Shown piece by piece: positions 1 through 7,318 of a stretch of 64,000 nucleotides of DNA. Source of the DNA: Salinivirga cyanobacteriivorans (GTDB taxonomy: Bacteria > Bacteroidota > Bacteroidia > Bacteroidales > Salinivirgaceae). Every line of letters begins with the position of its first letter. Positions within the stretch are counted from its first letter, which is position 1. The stretch spans positions 3,157,501 through 3,221,500 of the forward strand of contig NZ_CP013118.1 in the NCBI RefSeq assembly GCF_001443605.1, written 5' to 3'. Under the pieces are notes generated by a model. That model saw only the letters and a program-made list of their open reading frames with translations. It did no database searches and was not told where the DNA came from. Made by a program: the position numbers and the translations under genes.

Positions 1-506
1 AGAGTATGATAATATTTTCGCAGCTTGAGAGCGGGGAGGTTACAGTTAGCAATCAAAAGGTTGATTTGAATGAACTTATGGACTCCGTAGTTATGAAATT
101 CAAAGAAATGGTTCCGGATAAATTAAGCAAGATTGATTTTAAAGCAGAATATGCATTAGAAGCTTATATGCTGCAAACAGACCCGTTTTATTTTCGGAAA
201 ATGCTGAGCCTTTTAATTGATAACTCATTTAAGTTTACTGAAGCGGGTGAGGTTGTTATAGGATATAAATTAATTCATAATACACTACAGGTGTTTGTGA
301 GAGATACCGGATCAGGAATTGATCCTGAGCAGTTGCCCAAAATTTTTGATAAGTTTCATAAGTTTTCAATCCATAATGATCGTTTCTACAGCGGTACAGG
401 GGTCGGTCTTACTATTGTCATGGGCCTGGCCCATTTATTGGGTTTTGCAATTGATGTGGAATCTACACCGGGGAATGGCACTACGTTTTACCTAAATAAG
501 ATTTAA
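1..506 (+). CDS. Sensor histidine kinase, C-terminal part (5' end outside window)
   Basis: This is the C-terminal end of a histidine kinase that autophosphorylates and relays signals to a response regulator. The reading frame is open at the left edge, so the Met at position 6 is probably internal. Visible are the end of a dimerisation helix (SQLESGEV) and a complete HATPase_c domain. That domain has an N-box (LLIDNSFKFTE), a G1 box (VRDTGSGID), an F-box-like IFDKFHKF and a G2 box (SGTGVGLTI). No receiver domain follows before the stop. The sensor input region and the partner regulator lie outside the window, so the stimulus cannot be inferred. A bidirectional terminator follows directly. Confidence 0.9.
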   Translation, partial: SMIIFSQLESGEVTVSNQKVDLNELMDSVVMKFKEMVPDKLSKIDFKAEYALEAYMLQTDPFYFRKMLSLLIDNSFKFTEAGEVVIGYKLIHNTLQVFVRDTGSGIDPEQLPKIFDKFHKFSIHNDRFYSGTGVGLTIVMGLAHLLGFAIDVESTPGNGTTFYLNKI

Positions 507-510
507 GAAA

Positions 511-556
511 AGAGGCTCCAATCTATTGAAACGAAAGAAGCCTCTATTGTTTTTTA
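511..556. terminator. Bidirectional rho-independent terminator
   Basis: AGAGGCT (511-517) pairs with AGCCTCT (539-545). A T-rich run follows on the plus strand (TTGTTTTTT), and TTTTCTT follows on the minus strand. It sits between two convergent genes, the histidine kinase end and the hydro-lyase, and probably serves both. Confidence 0.65.
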
Positions 557-558
557 CA

Positions 559-2346
559 TTATGCCTGGGCTTTTATCCAATTCACCAGACCTTTCTTTTC
601 AATAACTTCCATTAATTTTTCAGGTAATGGCGGGATATCAAAAGTATTATCTCCCACTGTAACTTTCCCTTTAGCCAGGTTGGCTTCTATCTGATCACCG
701 GGGTTGTATTGTTCAACTATATCTTTGTTTACAATAAGTAATAGCCCCTGGTTGATACACGACCTGTAAAAAATTCTGTTTACAGATTTTACAATTACGG
801 CCTTTACGCCTGCATGAGCTAGTCCGACTGCAGGGTGCTCCCTGGAACTACCACAACCAAAGTTTTCTCCGGCTACAATAATATCTCCTTCCTGTACATT
901 TTTGGCGAAATTTTCATCGAAACCAGCAAAGAGGTGCTCCATAATAGCCTCAGGGTCAGAGCTCATAATGTTGTAGGTGAGGTTTCCGGCAAACATCTGG
1001 TCTGTGTTCAGGTTGTCTGCATCGGCATAGTTCCACACACCGTTGAGGTGCCTGTTGTCGCCGGGTTGTATTTCAATGGTATTGCCTTCAGCTTTTGGAT
1101 AGGGGAATTTTTCGTTTCCTGGCTTATCACGTGGATCAGTTATTTCTCCATTTAAGGCACTTAGTGCCACGGCAGCCGGGGAAGCAAGATAAATTTCTGC
1201 GTTTTTATTACCCATGCGTCCTTTGAAATTTCTATTGGCAGTTGATATCACGGTATAATCGTCGGCTGGTATGCCCTGGCCTGTACCCAAACAAGGCCCG
1301 CAGCTTGCTCCAAGCACGTTGGCACCTGCTTCAATAAAGTCGCTGATCAGACCTTCTTTTATGGCCTGCAGATATATTTTTTTCGAGGCCGGGGCTATGA
1401 GTAATTGCACATCTGCGGGAACTTTTTTGCCACGTAATATCTTTGCTGCAATTCTCAGATCCTCAATGCGGCCGTTTGTGCAGGTTCCTATCAGTGCCTG
1501 CTGTATGGCTTTCCCTTTGACTTCGGCAATAGCCTTTACATTATCCACATGGTGTGGAGCTGCAGTAAGCGGGTATAACTCTGAGAGGTTAATGTGTATT
1601 TCGCGAGCATAACTGGCTCCTTCGTCTGCCCAGAAACCATTGGTTACTTTTTTGCCAAGCCATGCCTCCAGTACCTCATCAGGAGGAAATACTGCATTCT
1701 TACCACCCATTTCTGATGCCAGATTCGCAATGGTCATACGTTCTGATATGTCAAGGGTTTTTACGCCCTCTCCATGATACTCTATGCTCATATAGTTGGC
1801 TCCGGCAGAACCTATCATACCAATGATATACAGCGAAAGGTCTTTGGCATAAACACCTTCGGGTAATTTTCCTGAGAGGTTTATTTTGATTGTTTCTGGT
1901 ACCCTGAACCATGTTTCTCCGCGTCGCCAAATCCCTGCAGCTTCTGTTCTGTCAATACCCGCAGCCAGTGCATTAAATGCTCCTGCTGTACAGGTGTGGC
2001 TGTCGCTCCCAACGATAATCATTCCGGGTTTGGCATGGTCGGCCATGATTTGATGGCATATACCATCACCTACATCATGGAATTTATTAACCGATTGTTC
2101 TGATGCAAAGTCCCGGATGGTTTGATATTGCGTAGCCAGTTTTGCATTGGTGGGAGGGGCATTATGGTCCAATACCATTAAGAGTTGGTCGGGATTGGCT
2201 ACCTTTTGTCCACCCATTTTCTCAAAAGTGCCTTTTATACTGGCGCTATTATCGTGTGTCAGTACCAGGTCGGGCTTTTTAAAAACGATGCTACCCACTG
2301 GTGCGTCCAGAATTTTTTCTACAAAAGTTTGTTTATTGTTGCTCAT
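559..2346 (-). CDS. Aconitase/isopropylmalate isomerase family hydro-lyase, large and small domains fused (paralogue A)
   Basis: This is a 595-residue member of the aconitase superfamily. It probably isomerises a hydroxy-di- or tricarboxylic acid by dehydration and rehydration at a [4Fe-4S] cluster in the cytoplasm. Three cluster cysteines are visible: C289 in GTCTNGR, and C349 and C352 in ASCGPCLG. The LeuD-like swivel domain is fused at the C-terminus (ENFGCGSSREH). LeuC and LeuD are normally separate proteins, and this arrangement joins both in one chain. The substrate loop region after NTDQMF reads AGNLTYN, which is not the YLRT-type loop of isopropylmalate isomerase, so the substrate is unclear (aconitate, homoaconitate, methylated malates). 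It lies 16 bp downstream of paralogue B in a two-gene operon. Confidence 0.8.
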   Translation of the reverse strand: MSNNKQTFVEKILDAPVGSIVFKKPDLVLTHDNSASIKGTFEKMGGQKVANPDQLLMVLDHNAPPTNAKLATQYQTIRDFASEQSVNKFHDVGDGICHQIMADHAKPGMIIVGSDSHTCTAGAFNALAAGIDRTEAAGIWRRGETWFRVPETIKINLSGKLPEGVYAKDLSLYIIGMIGSAGANYMSIEYHGEGVKTLDISERMTIANLASEMGGKNAVFPPDEVLEAWLGKKVTNGFWADEGASYAREIHINLSELYPLTAAPHHVDNVKAIAEVKGKAIQQALIGTCTNGRIEDLRIAAKILRGKKVPADVQLLIAPASKKIYLQAIKEGLISDFIEAGANVLGASCGPCLGTGQGIPADDYTVISTANRNFKGRMGNKNAEIYLASPAAVALSALNGEITDPRDKPGNEKFPYPKAEGNTIEIQPGDNRHLNGVWNYADADNLNTDQMFAGNLTYNIMSSDPEAIMEHLFAGFDENFAKNVQEGDIIVAGENFGCGSSREHPAVGLAHAGVKAVIVKSVNRIFYRSCINQGLLLIVNKDIVEQYNPGDQIEANLAKGKVTVGDNTFDIPPLPEKLMEVIEKKGLVNWIKAQA

Positions 2347-2362
2347 AACTTATTGGTTTTCA

Positions 2363-4171
2363 TTAAAACAATCCACCTCTTTGGTATATTTCCATTTGTA
2401 CTTCGCTAAAGGGTTTAATCTGGGTTTGTTTATTTTTTGTGAGGTTCTCCATCAGCCCTGTTTCGAAGTTTACTTTCACGCTGTCACCGGTTGAAAGGTC
2501 CAGTTTTGAAATATCATCATAAGCAAGAATGGGCATTGCAGCATTAATTGCGTTTCGCTCATAAATAGCACCAAATGATTCTGCAATTATGGCTTGTATA
2601 CCAAGTACTTTAAAGCAGTCTACAGCTTGCTGTCGCGAACTACCGCTACCAAAGTTTTTACCTGTAACCACAATATCACCTGGTTCAGATTGTGAGGCAA
2701 ATTTTTCATAACCTTCAAGGTTGTCGAAGGCGTATTGACCCATTTCCTCGGGATCTGTAATAGATAAATACCGGTTATGGAAAATCATGTCAGTATCGAT
2801 ATTGTCTCTTTCAATAAACCAGACCCGGCCTTCAACCACAGTTTTTTTCTCATTTACGGCCTTGTCTTTTTCTGTTTTGCTTTTAGGTGCGGGTGCGTAA
2901 TTGGTGTCGAAAAGTAAGGGTTCGTCTGGTATATTTTCAGGTGTGGTAATGTAACCAGCCACTGCTGATGCGGCTACTACAGCCGGCGAGGCCAGGTAAA
3001 CTTCTCCTTTACCCTGTTTTCCCGGGAAGTTTCTGTTACCAGTGCTAATAGTAATTTCTCCGGGGCCATTTTGCCCTACCTGTCCGGCAGCACATCCTGC
3101 ACACCCGGCATTTGAGATTAATGCTCCTGCATTTTTAAAGATTTGTAGCAGGCCGTCTTCTAAGGCCTGTTCCCAAACTTCATTTGTCGAAGGCACGATT
3201 TTAAATACAACACCCGGTGCAACCTGTCGTCCTTTGAGGATAGCTGCAGCAGTTCTCAGGTCTTCGATACGTCCGTTAGTGCAACTGCCAAGAAAAGCAG
3301 AGTCTATTTTGATTTTGTCTAGCTTGTCAATGTTTTGTGTGTCATGCGGAGCCCCGGGTAATGAAACTTTAGGGGTGAATTTACTGATATCCAGAGATAT
3401 TTCCTGGTCATACTCGGCATCATCGTCTGCGTAAACAGGTTCTATTTTGTGGCCAGCGCGTGCTTCACTATATTTTAATATTTCTGCTGTAGGAGGAAAT
3501 ATAAGTGTAATGGCACCCATTTCAGTACCCATCGAAGCAATGGTGATACGTTCATCAAGTGTGAGCTCGTCAATTGCTTCTCCATAAAACTCCACGGAGT
3601 ATCCAAGTAGGGTATTTGCCCCAAATTTTTCAAGCAGGTTAAGTACGATATCCTTTGCAGTGACTTTCTCCGGACGTTTACCTGTAAAATTAAGTTTAAT
3701 TGATTTTGGAGTCTTAAACCAAATCATACCATTTGCCCATGCTGCAGCTATATCTTTATCGCCCATGCCCTGACCGAAGGCTCCTACAGCACCCAGTATA
3801 TTAGCATGCGAGTCTGTTGTAATGGCTGTGCGTCCTGAATATACCAGACCTTCGTGAATCATGGTATGGGTTCCGATTCCATTATCGATATCATAAACTT
3901 TTATGCCATATTCGCGGGCAAATTGTCTGCAAATTTGCTGGTTAACGGCATATTTTTGGTCCGATCCGGTTGGATTGGTATCAAAAGTAAAGAAGGTTTT
4001 ATCCGGATCTACAATCGTAAGGTTGTTGTCTCTGATGTTTTTTACAACATTGGCACCACCAAAGTCTCTGGCAGCTCGTACATCAATTTCAATATCTACA
4101 ATGTCTCCGGGTTTTACATCATATTTGGCAGAATGCGAAGCCAGTATTTTTTCAATTATTGTTTTTCCCAT
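2363..4171 (-). CDS. Aconitase/isopropylmalate isomerase family hydro-lyase, large and small domains fused (paralogue B)
   Basis: This is the second fused aconitase-superfamily hydro-lyase, about 602 residues from the preferred start. Cluster cysteines are C297 (GSCTNGR) and C357 and C360 (GCAGCAAG). The C-terminal swivel domain shows GKNFGSGSSRQQ, and the substrate loop region reads DTDMIFHNRYLSI. The Met at 4171 (MGKTIIEKIL) is chosen over one nine codons upstream. It matches the family N-terminus, and a TATATTTG promoter element at 4200-4207 would place the transcript start close to the upstream Met. It heads a two-gene operon with paralogue A. The divergence of the two copies suggests different substrates rather than redundancy. 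I cannot decide between aconitase, homoaconitase-like and isopropylmalate-like roles. Confidence 0.8.
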   Translation of the reverse strand: MGKTIIEKILASHSAKYDVKPGDIVDIEIDVRAARDFGGANVVKNIRDNNLTIVDPDKTFFTFDTNPTGSDQKYAVNQQICRQFAREYGIKVYDIDNGIGTHTMIHEGLVYSGRTAITTDSHANILGAVGAFGQGMGDKDIAAAWANGMIWFKTPKSIKLNFTGKRPEKVTAKDIVLNLLEKFGANTLLGYSVEFYGEAIDELTLDERITIASMGTEMGAITLIFPPTAEILKYSEARAGHKIEPVYADDDAEYDQEISLDISKFTPKVSLPGAPHDTQNIDKLDKIKIDSAFLGSCTNGRIEDLRTAAAILKGRQVAPGVVFKIVPSTNEVWEQALEDGLLQIFKNAGALISNAGCAGCAAGQVGQNGPGEITISTGNRNFPGKQGKGEVYLASPAVVAASAVAGYITTPENIPDEPLLFDTNYAPAPKSKTEKDKAVNEKKTVVEGRVWFIERDNIDTDMIFHNRYLSITDPEEMGQYAFDNLEGYEKFASQSEPGDIVVTGKNFGSGSSRQQAVDCFKVLGIQAIIAESFGAIYERNAINAAMPILAYDDISKLDLSTGDSVKVNFETGLMENLTKNKQTQIKPFSEVQMEIYQRGGLF

Positions 4172-4199
4172 GGTAAGTTTGGTTTTGTTTTGTTTCAAA

Positions 4200-4207
4200 C
4201 AAATATA
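4200..4207 (-). promoter_or_regulatory. Putative -7 element (TATATTTG) of the hydro-lyase operon
   Basis: On the minus strand the sequence reads TATATTTG, an exact match to the Bacteroidota TAnnTTTG -7 consensus. It lies about 29 nt upstream of the chosen start at 4171. No clear TTTG -33 box was found at the usual spacing. Confidence 0.45.
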
Positions 4208-4388
4208 ATATTTTAGCCTTGGAAAAGGTAATTCTTTTAATATTTTGGTTGAGGCTATGATTATTATGACATTTTAAACCTGATGCTTTTGCAATAGGGA
4301 GTTCACAGAGCATGATTTGTGAAATTAAAATGTGGTATTGATTTAAAAAAAAACGATTTTTTTGATACTAATCAGAGATATTACGGAA

Positions 4389-4504
4389 CAAATGAAACTT
4401 TTTGTATGTTTCATTGTTTGAATATAGCATCCAAAAAAAATATAGGTGTTGAATAGTTATTGGGATGCTGCGAGGAATGGTTAGTCACCATTCCTCTTTT
4501 TTTT
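4389..4504 (+). ncRNA. Candidate structured small RNA ending in a strong terminator
   Basis: Three inverted repeats lie in succession in a gene-free stretch. AATGAAAC (4391-4398) pairs with GTTTCATT (4408-4415). AGCATCC (4426-4432) pairs with GGATGCT (4463-4469). The terminator hairpin is at 4472-4496 with a T-run. No plus-strand gene lies upstream that needs terminating, because the flanking gene starts on the minus strand at 4171. The EamA gene has its own promoter motif after the terminator. A short non-coding transcript would explain this arrangement; the alternative is a leader or attenuator of the EamA gene. No promoter for it was identified, so confidence is low. Confidence 0.3.
4472..4504 (+). 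terminator. Strong rho-independent terminator upstream of the EamA gene
   Basis: GAGGAATGGT (4472-4481) and ACCATTCCTC (4487-4496) form a perfect 10-bp stem with a 5-nt loop, followed by eight T (4497-4504). It points in the plus direction. Confidence 0.8.
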
Positions 4505-4526
4505 AGTTCTTATACAACAAAAAAAA

Positions 4527-4534
4527 TAACTTTG
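4527..4534 (+). promoter_or_regulatory. Putative -7 element (TAACTTTG) of the EamA gene
   Basis: TAACTTTG matches TAnnTTTG exactly and lies 18 nt upstream of the ATG at 4553. Because it lies downstream of an alternative ATG at 4460, it supports the later start. Confidence 0.5.
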
Positions 4535-4552
4535 CATGCACATTTTGAGCTT

Positions 4553-5425
4553 ATGTGGTTTTATTTTGCTTTAAGTTCAGCTTTGTTATCTGCAACAGCG
4601 GCTATTTTTGAAAAGCGGGTGCTTTTTGAAACAGGAGCACTGTCGTTCTCATTTTTACTTGCTTTATTTAATGCCGTTTTTTCTTTGCCTTTTTTGCTCT
4701 TTATTGACTTGTCTGCCGTTACGTTGACCACATATTTGTATGTGGCGTTAAAATCTTTGTTAGGGAGTATATCCTTCTTGCTGGTTATGTCGGGTATTAA
4801 ACGTCTTGAATTGAGCAGTGCCCTGCCACTTTTGGTGCTGACACCGGGATTGGTGGCTGTGTTTGCCTGGATGTTTTTGGGCGATATATTAACCGGAGCC
4901 GAAATATTTGGTATGATTTTGCTATTAGCCGGCACCTATATGTTGCAAACTGGTGGTTTTAGCAATTTGCTTAAGCCGTTGCGTATTACATTTATTAAAA
5001 AAGGGTACTGGTATATTGTTGGAGCGCTGGCAGTTTTTACATTGACATCACTGCTCGATAAATGGTTGCTTAGTTCTTATAAGTTAAGTCCTGAGGTTTT
5101 TCTGCCTCTACAGCATTTTTTTATGGCTCTGTTTTATACTGTTTTTGCCGCTACAGGTAAAGTATTAAGACAAGCTTTACATTTCGATTTAAAAAAAGTG
5201 TGGCGATTGGTTCTGTTAGTGGCAGTTGTAACCATTTTATATCGTTATGCACACATATGGGCTGTAAAAACAGGTGCTGTGGCTTTGGCCCTTTCGGTAA
5301 AGCGCACGTCAGTTTTTTTTGCAGCACTTATTGGTGGGTATATCTTTAAAGAGGAGCGGTTAATGTTTAAGGCTATAGCGATCTCAATAATGGTATTCGG
5401 AGCTATTATGGTTATATTGGATTAG
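4553..5425 (+). CDS. EamA/DMT-family transporter
   Basis: This is an inner-membrane transporter of the drug/metabolite (EamA) superfamily, 290 residues from the ATG at 4553. That start fits both the usual two-times-five transmembrane architecture and the promoter just upstream; an earlier in-frame ATG at 4460 lies within the preceding terminator region. About ten hydrophobic segments are visible. Repeat 1 begins WFYFALSSALLSATAAIFEK. The second half ends with KRTSVFFAALIGGYIFKEE, typical of the EamA C-terminal repeat. The substrate cannot be inferred. It is monocistronic, with convergent neighbours downstream. Confidence 0.85.
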   Translation: MWFYFALSSALLSATAAIFEKRVLFETGALSFSFLLALFNAVFSLPFLLFIDLSAVTLTTYLYVALKSLLGSISFLLVMSGIKRLELSSALPLLVLTPGLVAVFAWMFLGDILTGAEIFGMILLLAGTYMLQTGGFSNLLKPLRITFIKKGYWYIVGALAVFTLTSLLDKWLLSSYKLSPEVFLPLQHFFMALFYTVFAATGKVLRQALHFDLKKVWRLVLLVAVVTILYRYAHIWAVKTGAVALALSVKRTSVFFAALIGGYIFKEERLMFKAIAISIMVFGAIMVILD

Positions 5426-5437
5426 TGGCCTAAGAAC

Positions 5438-6058
5438 TTATAATTTGAGTTCTCCAATTCCTTCACGAATTATTTCTACACCGCCTGATGAGCAATCAAC
5501 TACAGTTGAGGGTTTTATATGACCCAATCCGCCATCAACAACCATATCGACCTGTTTTTCGTATTGCTCATAAATTAATTCCGGGTCGGTTGTATATTCG
5601 AGTATCTCATCATCGTCTTTTACAGATGTAACGATTACAGCCCGCCCGAGTTCACCTACTATTTGTCGGGTAATATTATTATCGGGAATCCGTATCCCTA
5701 CTGTCTTTTTGTTTTTCTTGAAGATTTTCGGGATATTATTGTTGGCTTCGAGTATGAAGGTGAACGGTCCCGGGAGATTCTTTTTCAATAATTTAAAAAT
5801 CTGATTATTGATAGGTTTACAATAATCTGAAAGTTGACTAAGGTTTTCGCATATAATTGAGAATTCAGCTTCTTTTAACTTCAGCCCCTTAAGCCGGGCC
5901 ATTTTCTCTAATGCGCGCTCATTTTGAATATCACATGCCAGACTATACACTGAGTCAGTAGGCAATATTACTATTGCCCCTTCTTCAAGTATTTCGGCCA
6001 CATTTCTTACAAGGCCCTGATCAGTTGCCTCCTGGTAGAGTTTAATATAGTCTGACAT
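5438..6058 (-). CDS. YrdC/Sua5-family protein (YciO-like)
   Basis: This 206-residue YrdC-domain protein belongs to the family of L-threonylcarbamoyladenylate synthases, which make the precursor of tRNA t6A37. The nucleotide-binding region is recognisable: ILPTDSVYSLACD, LPGPFTFILEAN, VGIRIPDN and PSTVVDCS. It looks closer to the YciO branch than to TsaC, and a second YrdC-family gene lies at 54526-55089. The branch assignment is by eye. If the second copy is the true TsaC, this one may have a different or auxiliary role. It follows the transaldolase gene after 9 bp, probably in one operon. Confidence 0.8.
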   Translation of the reverse strand: MSDYIKLYQEATDQGLVRNVAEILEEGAIVILPTDSVYSLACDIQNERALEKMARLKGLKLKEAEFSIICENLSQLSDYCKPINNQIFKLLKKNLPGPFTFILEANNNIPKIFKKNKKTVGIRIPDNNITRQIVGELGRAVIVTSVKDDDEILEYTTDPELIYEQYEKQVDMVVDGGLGHIKPSTVVDCSSGGVEIIREGIGELKL

Positions 6059-6067
6059 GTGCTAAAG

Positions 6068-6724
6068 CTATCCGTTAAGTTTTTTGTAATCAGCAAGGAA
6101 TTTTTCTAACCCAGCATCTGTCAATGGGTGTTTTAACAGGCCAAGAATTGCATTCAGCGGACATGTAGCGACATCAGCACCGGCTTCAACACATTGTATA
6201 ATGTGCATGGTGTGCCTGATAGATGCTGCCAGCACTTCAGTTTCAAATCCATAATAGTTGTACATGTCGGCTATTTGCCTGATTAGCTCTACTCCATCGG
6301 TAGAAATATCGTCAAGACGGCCAATGAAAGGTGATACGTAAGTTGCACCAGCTTTTGCAGCAAGTAATGCCTGGCCGGGTGAAAATACCAATGTGCAGTT
6401 TGTGCGTATTCCTTTGTCGGAGAAATATTTAATGGCTTTTATTCCATCTTTGATCATCGGAACCTTAACTACGATTTGCTCATGAAGTGCAGCTAAAGCT
6501 TCTCCTTCTTTAACAATACCGTCAAAATCAGTAGCAATTACTTCAGCGCTAACGTCGCCATCAACAATGTCGCAAATGGTTTTATAATGGTTCTTGATAT
6601 TGTCTTCGCCTTTGATGCCCTCTTTGGCCATTAAAGAAGGATTTGTTGTTACACCGTCCAGCACACCAAGGTCCTGGGCTTCGCGAATTTGATCAAGATT
6701 TGCAGTGTCAATAAAAAATTTCAT
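6068..6724 (-). CDS. tal: Small transaldolase (TalC/FSA-like family)
   Basis: This is a 218-residue class I aldolase of the short transaldolase/fructose-6-phosphate aldolase family, acting in the cytosolic pentose phosphate pathway. Motifs are FIDTANL at the N-terminus, GVTTNPSL, and the Schiff-base lysine K87 in VVKVPM. E61 (SAEVIAT) and F133 (YVSPFIGR) occupy positions where fructose-6-phosphate aldolase is known to carry Gln and Tyr. I therefore favour transaldolase activity (sedoheptulose-7-P plus glyceraldehyde-3-P exchange) over fructose-6-phosphate aldolase. It heads an operon with the YciO-like gene. Confidence 0.85.
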   Translation of the reverse strand: MKFFIDTANLDQIREAQDLGVLDGVTTNPSLMAKEGIKGEDNIKNHYKTICDIVDGDVSAEVIATDFDGIVKEGEALAALHEQIVVKVPMIKDGIKAIKYFSDKGIRTNCTLVFSPGQALLAAKAGATYVSPFIGRLDDISTDGVELIRQIADMYNYYGFETEVLAASIRHTMHIIQCVEAGADVATCPLNAILGLLKHPLTDAGLEKFLADYKKLNG

Positions 6725-6773
6725 GTTGTAACGTTTTTGTGTTGAAAAATTTATATAAAGCTAATGTGTCGGG

Positions 6774-6781
6774 CAAAAATA
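6774..6781 (-). promoter_or_regulatory. Putative -7 element (TATTTTTG) of the transaldolase operon
   Basis: The minus strand reads TATTTTTG, which fits TAnnTTTG, about 50 nt upstream of the ATG at 6724. A TTG at 6804-6806 (minus) lies near the expected -33 distance. Confidence 0.45.
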
Positions 6782-6824
6782 TAATTTAATTAGGAATAAA
6801 AGACAATACTTATGCCAAAATAAT

Positions 6825-6856
6825 AGCGCATAATGTATGAAGCTCTTATGTGCGCT
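6825..6856. repeat. Inverted repeat between divergent tal and rpsO promoters
   Basis: AGCGCATAA (6825-6833) pairs with TTATGTGCGCT (6846-6856) if two bases bulge. TTATTTTTAT follows on the plus strand. It sits between the two divergent promoters and could insulate them or bind a regulator. There is no stronger evidence. Confidence 0.35.
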
Positions 6857-6940
6857 TATTTTTATAAGTATCAAACCAATACTCAAAAGCACAATTTTGG
6901 ATTTTTATATGGTTTTTGGTTGATTTTGTAAAAATTATTC

Positions 6941-6948
6941 TATCTTTG
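6941..6948 (+). promoter_or_regulatory. Putative -7 element (TATCTTTG) of rpsO
   Basis: TATCTTTG matches TAnnTTTG exactly and lies 40 nt upstream of the rpsO ATG at 6989. TTTTTGG at 6913-6919 may supply the -33 box. Confidence 0.55.
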
Positions 6949-6988
6949 CGGTCTGTAAAATATGAAATTAAATAAGGTTAAGAGCGAT

Positions 6989-7258
6989 ATGAATTTGACA
7001 GTAGAAAAGAAAAGAGAGCTTTTCAAAAAGTTCGGTAAGGATGAGAACGACTCTGGCGCTACAGAAGCACAAATTGCGCTTTTTACAGAACGTATTAGTC
7101 ATCTTACGCAACATTTGAAAACAAACCGTAAGGATTTTGGTACGCAGCGTGCGCTACTTGCTATGGTAGGGAAGCGTCGTAGTTTGCTTGATTACCTTAA
7201 GAAGAAAGATATTGAAAAATATCGTTCCTTAATTAAAGAACTCAAGATTCGCAAGTAA
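6989..7258 (+). CDS. rpsO: 30S ribosomal protein S15
   Basis: Small-subunit protein S15 binds 16S rRNA early in assembly. The ATG at 6989 gives exactly 89 residues, the usual S15 length, starting MNLTVEKKRELF. An ATG nine codons earlier (6962) would start almost at the predicted transcript start and adds non-conserved residues. Family motifs include GATEAQIALFTERISHLT, HLKTNRKDFGTQRAL and GKRRSLLDYLKKKD. It is followed by a terminator and then pnp, the same rpsO-pnp order known from many bacteria. Confidence 0.97.
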   Translation: MNLTVEKKRELFKKFGKDENDSGATEAQIALFTERISHLTQHLKTNRKDFGTQRALLAMVGKRRSLLDYLKKKDIEKYRSLIKELKIRK

Positions 7259-7260
7259 TA

Positions 7261-7288
7261 AAAAAGGCAATGGAAATTGCCTTTTTTT
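7261..7288 (+). terminator. Terminator/attenuator between rpsO and pnp
   Basis: GGCAAT (7266-7271) and ATTGCC (7276-7281) form the stem, extended by an A-run pairing with a T-run, with the loop GGAA and seven T. It lies 3 nt after the rpsO stop and ends 30 nt before the pnp start. It probably makes pnp expression partly dependent on read-through. Confidence 0.75.
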
Positions 7289-7318
7289 GTATATAATTAC
7301 CAAATTAACAATTTTTAT

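Noticed and set aside
4460-4552. N-terminal extension of the EamA transporter from an upstream ATG
   Set aside because: The extension would be encoded by the terminator hairpin and the promoter-like TAACTTTG region, and the family N-terminus begins at 4553.
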